Assembly (NCBI RefSeq): GCF_001983175.1
Contig: NZ_MNPW01000002.1
Location: 186,001 to 250,000, forward strand
DNA from: Pseudomonas cedrina subsp. cedrina
Lineage (GTDB): Bacteria > Pseudomonadota > Gammaproteobacteria > Pseudomonadales > Pseudomonadaceae
Reading direction: 5' to 3'
Length of the DNA: 64,000 bases
Positions within the stretch are counted from its first letter, which is position 1. Every line of letters starts with the position of its first letter. Below are positions 60,931-64,000 of this stretch, one piece after another. A model generated the notes under the pieces. That model worked only from the letters and a program-made list of their open reading frames with translations, did not search any database and had not been told where the DNA came from. Both the position numbers and the translations under genes were made by a program.

Positions 60931-61325
60931 CGAGTGATCGTCACGCGGGTACCCTTGCCAGGCTCGGTGTCCAGTTCAAACTCATCCACCAGGCGCTTGG
61001 CGCCGGTGAGCCCCAGGCCAAGGCCGCTGCCGGAGGTCCAGCCGTCGGTCATCGCCAGCTTGAGGTCGGGAATGCCCGGCCCTTCGTCGCGAAACGTCAG
61101 GCGTACACCGGGGCGGTGGTCTTTCTCGATCACAGCCCAGTCCATATAGCCGCCGCCGCCATAGACCACCGTGTTACGCGCCAACTCACTGACCGCCGTG
61201 ACCAGTTTGGTCAGGTCGATCAGGCGCATGCCGCAGTCCTGGGCCAGTTTGCGTACCAATTGTCGAGCCAGCACAACGTCCTGTTCTATCAGCACAGGGT
61301 GTGTGCCGCTGCTGGCTTGGCTCAT
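60921..61325 (-). CDS. rsbT: RsbT-type serine/threonine kinase
   Basis: A 134-aa GHKL kinase. The N box ELARNTVVYG near residue 48, G1 box DEGPGIPD and G2 box GSGLGLGLTGAKRLVDEF are intact. RsbT phosphorylates RsbR and RsbS in the stressosome, then leaves to activate an effector. Its start overlaps the rsbS stop (ATGA). Confidence 0.9.
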   Translation of the reverse strand: MSQASSGTHPVLIEQDVVLARQLVRKLAQDCGMRLIDLTKLVTAVSELARNTVVYGGGGYMDWAVIEKDHRPGVRLTFRDEGPGIPDLKLAMTDGWTSGSGLGLGLTGAKRLVDEFELDTEPGKGTRVTITRWA

Positions 61326-61684
61326 GAGTGTTCTACCCGGTCACGCAGCAGCTTCATGCCGCGCTCGACGTTGAGTGCGGTCGCGACGCCGGGCAGGGTC
61401 ATGCCCAACTCCACCAAGGTGATGGCGACCGCGGGCTGCATGCCCACCAATACGGTTTGTGCATCCATGATCCGGGACAGCCCGGAGATGGTGCCGATCA
61501 TGCGGCCGATGAAGGAGTCGACCATGTCCAGCGCCGAGATATCGATGAGCACGCCGCGCGCCGAGGTACGGCTGATACGCTCGGACAGATCGTCCTGCAA
61601 GGTCAACGCGAGTTGGTCGTGCATATCCACCTGGATGGTCACGAGCAAAAACTCGCCCATCTGCAAAATAGGGATGCGTTCCAT
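61322..61684 (-). CDS. rsbS: STAS-domain stressosome scaffold RsbS
   Basis: A 120-aa single STAS domain. The phosphorylatable Ser sits in LIDISALDMVDSFIGR near residue 59, matching RsbS Ser59. It packs with RsbR into the stressosome shell. It begins 2 nt after the rsbR stop. Confidence 0.9.
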   Translation of the reverse strand: MERIPILQMGEFLLVTIQVDMHDQLALTLQDDLSERISRTSARGVLIDISALDMVDSFIGRMIGTISGLSRIMDAQTVLVGMQPAVAITLVELGMTLPGVATALNVERGMKLLRDRVEHS

Positions 61685-61686
61685 GC

Positions 61687-62538
61687 TTAGACAGCCTTGG
61701 TGATGTTGACGCCCAGGCGTTTGAGCGCCAAGGCCAATGCATCGGCGAGGTTGGCCTTGGTCACCACGCCCTGAAGGTCCAGACCCAGGTGCACGATGGT
61801 CTGGGCGATCTGCGGACGCACGCCGCTGATGATGCAGTCAGCGCCCATCAAGCGGATGGCGGTGACGGTTTTCAGCAGATGCTGGGCGACCAGGGTATCG
61901 ACGGTCGGCACGCCGGTGATGTCGATGATGGCGATTTCCGCGCCGGTGTCGACGATGCGTTGCAGCAGCGATTCCATCACGACTTGGGTGCGTTGCGAAT
62001 CCAGGGTGCCGATCATCGGCAGGGCCAGTACGCCATCCCACAGCTTGACCACCGGGGTGGAGAGTTCCAGCAGTTCTTCCTGCTGGCGCTTGATCACCGA
62101 CTCCCGGGATTTCTGGAAGGTACGGATGGTGTGCATGCCCAACGCATCAAGCAGCTCGGAGATTTCCCAGAGTTGTTCGCCCAGTTGCGCCGGTTGCTCG
62201 GCGTATTCGCGCTGCAGCAAGGCGAACAGTGGTCCCTTGAGGGCGAAAATGAAGCTGGCGGTCTGTTGCGAGTCCTGTCCGGCGAGGGCACGGCTGTGGG
62301 ACAGTTTCTCCAGGAATACTCGGGTTTCCGCCCAGTTTTCGTGGTGGGTATTTTGCGAGCCGCCTTGTTGCAAGGCGGCGCTCAGCAGCCCGAGGAATTC
62401 ACGGGTCTGCTGTTTGACATCGTCGCCTTTGACGTTACGCGTCGCACCCGAAGCCTCAAGGCTGGTATTCCATTCCTCAAGGAGAGCGATACGATTTTCA
62501 TGCAGTGCCTGGATTGTTTTCGTTTGCAGAGTTGCCAC
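61687..62538 (-). CDS. rsbR: Stressosome co-antagonist RsbR
   Basis: A 283-aa protein with an N-terminal helical globin-like sensor half (about 1-145; HENRIALLEEWNTSLEASG, LEKLSHSRALAGQDSQQTASF) and a C-terminal STAS domain (about 150-283). The conserved phospho-site Thr is in DITGVPTVDTLVAQHL near 210, and a Ser stands in the second site (IISGVRP). GTG 62538 is the start because AAGGAGGTCACCC precedes it. It heads the six-gene operon. Confidence 0.9.
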   Translation of the reverse strand: MATLQTKTIQALHENRIALLEEWNTSLEASGATRNVKGDDVKQQTREFLGLLSAALQQGGSQNTHHENWAETRVFLEKLSHSRALAGQDSQQTASFIFALKGPLFALLQREYAEQPAQLGEQLWEISELLDALGMHTIRTFQKSRESVIKRQQEELLELSTPVVKLWDGVLALPMIGTLDSQRTQVVMESLLQRIVDTGAEIAIIDITGVPTVDTLVAQHLLKTVTAIRLMGADCIISGVRPQIAQTIVHLGLDLQGVVTKANLADALALALKRLGVNITKAV

Positions 62539-62610
62539 GGGTGACCTCCTTGAGTGCCTTGAATAAGCTGCACGCAATTTATACTAAATTGAAGAAATTA
62601 GAAGTATTTC

Positions 62611-62648
62611 GCGGGCGTTTCCTGTCTAAGTTGACAGGAAACGCCCGC
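62611..62648. repeat. 16-bp-stem hairpin with core CTGTCT-N4-TGACAG
   Basis: GCGGGCGTTTCCTGTC (62611-62626) and its exact inverse (62633-62648) around TAAGTT. The core CTGTCTAAGTTGACAG (62622-62637) matches the island palindromes with one mismatch. It separates parE from rsbR and may terminate parDE. Confidence 0.65.
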
Positions 62649-62671
62649 GCGTACGATTCGGCCGATGCGGA

Positions 62672-62989
62672 TCAGTATTTACAGGGCTGAAACAGTGCCG
62701 CGTAGCTTTGCCCGCCATAAAACACACCCAGGATCGACACCGTTTCGCGGGTAGTATCCACCGTGAATGCGATGATCGTGGTACATCGATAGTGAGTGAT
62801 GCGCAGGTCAGTCAGCAGGTCGTCACGACGGGTGCCGCGCAAGGGAAACAGTGAAAAGCTTTCGCAGTGGCTGATGAGCTTGTCGACAAAGCGTGCAGCC
62901 ACTGTCGCAGAAGCGGCCTCGCTGATGAATGCTTCAAGGGCGTCGAGGTGCGCCAAGGCTTGCGGCGCGAAAACCACCGAGTAGCTCAC
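62672..62989 (-). CDS. parE: ParE/RelE family toxin
   Basis: A 105-aa RelE/ParE-fold protein: VVFAPQALAHLDALEAFI near the N-terminus, then LRITHYRCTTIIAFTVD and ETVSILGVFYGGQ. ParE toxins usually poison DNA gyrase. GTG start overlaps the antitoxin stop (GTGA). Confidence 0.88.
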   Translation of the reverse strand: MSYSVVFAPQALAHLDALEAFISEAASATVAARFVDKLISHCESFSLFPLRGTRRDDLLTDLRITHYRCTTIIAFTVDTTRETVSILGVFYGGQSYAALFQPCKY

Positions 62990-63267
62990 GGTTTGCCGGG
63001 GTTTTTTCGCTGACGTTTGGCCGCCATATGCTCGCGAACCTGCTCAGCGGACAATGCTCGGTCAGGCTCCGCCCTCAGGGCCGCGGCCGCAGGGACCACC
63101 TCGTCCCGCAGCCAGTCTTCCATGGCTCGGTCGCGCGCCAGCAAGGCCCGCAGGCCATCGCGGATCACTTCACTTTCGGTGGCATATTCACCGGCCGCGA
63201 CTTTGGCTTTGACCAAGGCTGCCATTTCAATTGGCAATGTAATGCTCATTTGCTGGGTTGAGCGCAT
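62986..63267 (-). CDS. parD: ParD family antitoxin
   Basis: A 93-aa ribbon-helix-helix antitoxin: MSITLPIEMAALVKAKVAAGEYATESEVIRDGLRALL (cut), then a C-terminal helix that binds ParE. Start may be 63267 (GGCGGA upstream) or the internal ATG at 63249. A palindrome GTAGGATT-C-AATCCTAC at 63289-63305 just upstream is a candidate autorepression site. A longer frame to 63390 lacks support. Confidence 0.85.
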   Translation of the reverse strand: MRSTQQMSITLPIEMAALVKAKVAAGEYATESEVIRDGLRALLARDRAMEDWLRDEVVPAAAALRAEPDRALSAEQVREHMAAKRQRKNPGKP

Positions 63268-63288
63268 TCGGAAGTCCGCCGGGGTTGG

Positions 63289-63305
63289 GTAGGATTCAAT
63301 CCTAC
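63289..63305. promoter_or_regulatory. Candidate ParD operator palindrome
   Basis: GTAGGATT and AATCCTAC flank one base, 22 nt before the 63267 start. Confidence 0.55.
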
Positions 63306-63597
63306 TGGACCATTGGCGCGATGCAAGAAGCAATAGATCAATGCCGACATGCGGCGACTCGTCGTCTATCCAGAGGTGATTGGTTTCCATGAGTGACTAC
63401 GTCCTGTTATGTGGGCCAGGCCGAAAGTATTGACCCATTTCGACGATTGCGTAGCCGCGCACCGGCAATAACCCGCTGATATGTATGACTTCATATTTGT
63501 AGCAAGGTTATTAGCGCCACCGCTCCTTGCACACATGGCGCCCCATCCGCTCCCATACGATAATGCCCGCCACCTCGACCACCCTGGTTTCCCTGCC

Positions 63598-64000
63598 GTG
63601 ATCATCAACTTCGACCTCAACGACCTCCAAGCCTTCCGCGCCGTGGTAGACAAGGGCAGTTTTCGCGGCGCCGCCGAGGCCATCCGGATCTCGCAACCGG
63701 CCCTCAGCCGGCGCATCGAAAAGCTCGAGACCGCCCTGGATGTGAAACTCTTCGAACGCACCACCCGGCGCGTCAGCCTGACCATGGTCGGCCGCGCTTT
63801 CCTGCCGAAAGTCGAACGCATGCTGGACGACCTCGATGTCGCGCTGATGGGCATCAGCAACGTCGCGTCCACGCGCATGGGCAATGTCACCATCGCCTGC
63901 GTGCCGTCGACCGCGTATTACTTCATGCCCCACGTGATCTCCGAATTCCATAAGCTGTATCCAAAGATTCGCCTGCGGGTGCTGGACGCCAGCGCTGGCG
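63598..64000 (+). CDS. LysR family transcriptional regulator (3' end cut by window)
   Basis: The first 134 residues of a LysR regulator, open to the window end. GTG at 63598 begins INFDLNDLQAFRAVVDKGSFRGAAEAI, followed by the recognition helix ISQPALSRRIEKLE and LFERTTRRVSLT. The start of the effector domain (GNVTIACVPSTAYYFMP) follows. Target and ligand lie outside the window. Confidence 0.86.
   Translation, partial: MIINFDLNDLQAFRAVVDKGSFRGAAEAIRISQPALSRRIEKLETALDVKLFERTTRRVSLTMVGRAFLPKVERMLDDLDVALMGISNVASTRMGNVTIACVPSTAYYFMPHVISEFHKLYPKIRLRVLDASAG

Overview
The window is a chromosome segment of a fluorescent pseudomonad (Pseudomonas fluorescens group). Evidence: high GC with strong third-position GC bias, the algU-mucA-mucB-mucD block without mucC, sdhE-ygfX-nadB, bcp-gcvR-dapA-bamC-purC, a phaG gene, a tctDE/tctCBA citrate system, and REP palindromes typical of this group. 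Assignments rest on reading the sequence and recalled family knowledge; no database search was run.

Layout. 1-3.3 kb: a CoA-transferase, HMG-CoA lyase and MFS carrier cassette. 3.3-9.5 kb: small transporters, two LysR regulators, a DUF4142 protein, ogt, a hicAB pair and an MFS efflux gene. 9.6-10.1 kb: a leader that reads as a C4-type antisense RNA plus its target, ahead of a small DUF6124/DUF3077-type gene. 10.1-11.6 kb: a DUF6482 gene, brnA, a brnT copy with an early stop codon, and tRNA-Gly(CCC). 11.6-17.9 kb: phaG, rsuA, a CWC zinc-ribbon protein, a chemoreceptor, a Tyr-rich lipoprotein, an enoyl-CoA hydratase/hydrolase and ung. 18-28.4 kb: an accessory island with three large unrecognised, related Ig-like modular proteins, a pertactin-type autotransporter and a small lipoprotein. 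A 16-bp palindrome recurs in the gaps. 28.5-35 kb: abrB-type permease, tctA, tctB, tctC, and divergent tctD-tctE. 35-39.3 kb: HDOD protein, ygfZ, sdhE, ygfX, nadB. 39.4-43.6 kb: the AlgU envelope-stress operon. 43.6-51.5 kb: bepA, a tusA-like gene, a perM-like gene, bcp, gcvR, dapA, bamC, an MBL-fold hydrolase and purC. 51.5-55.3 kb: tRNA-Ser(CGA) followed by a MntA/HepT pair, a small basic protein, an MFS exporter and higBA. 55.5-64 kb: a second chemoreceptor, a six-gene stressosome/two-component operon on the minus strand (rsbR, rsbS, rsbT, an RsbW/PP2C fusion, a histidine kinase and a REC-PAS-HK-REC hybrid), a parDE pair and a truncated LysR gene.

Most of the window is ordinary core metabolism and stress physiology. 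The stretches most worth a second look are the C4-like leader near 9.7 kb, the three-paralogue island at 18-28.4 kb with its palindromes, the complete Gram-negative stressosome operon at 57-62.5 kb, and five toxin-antitoxin or toxin-antitoxin-like pairs, one of them apparently broken.
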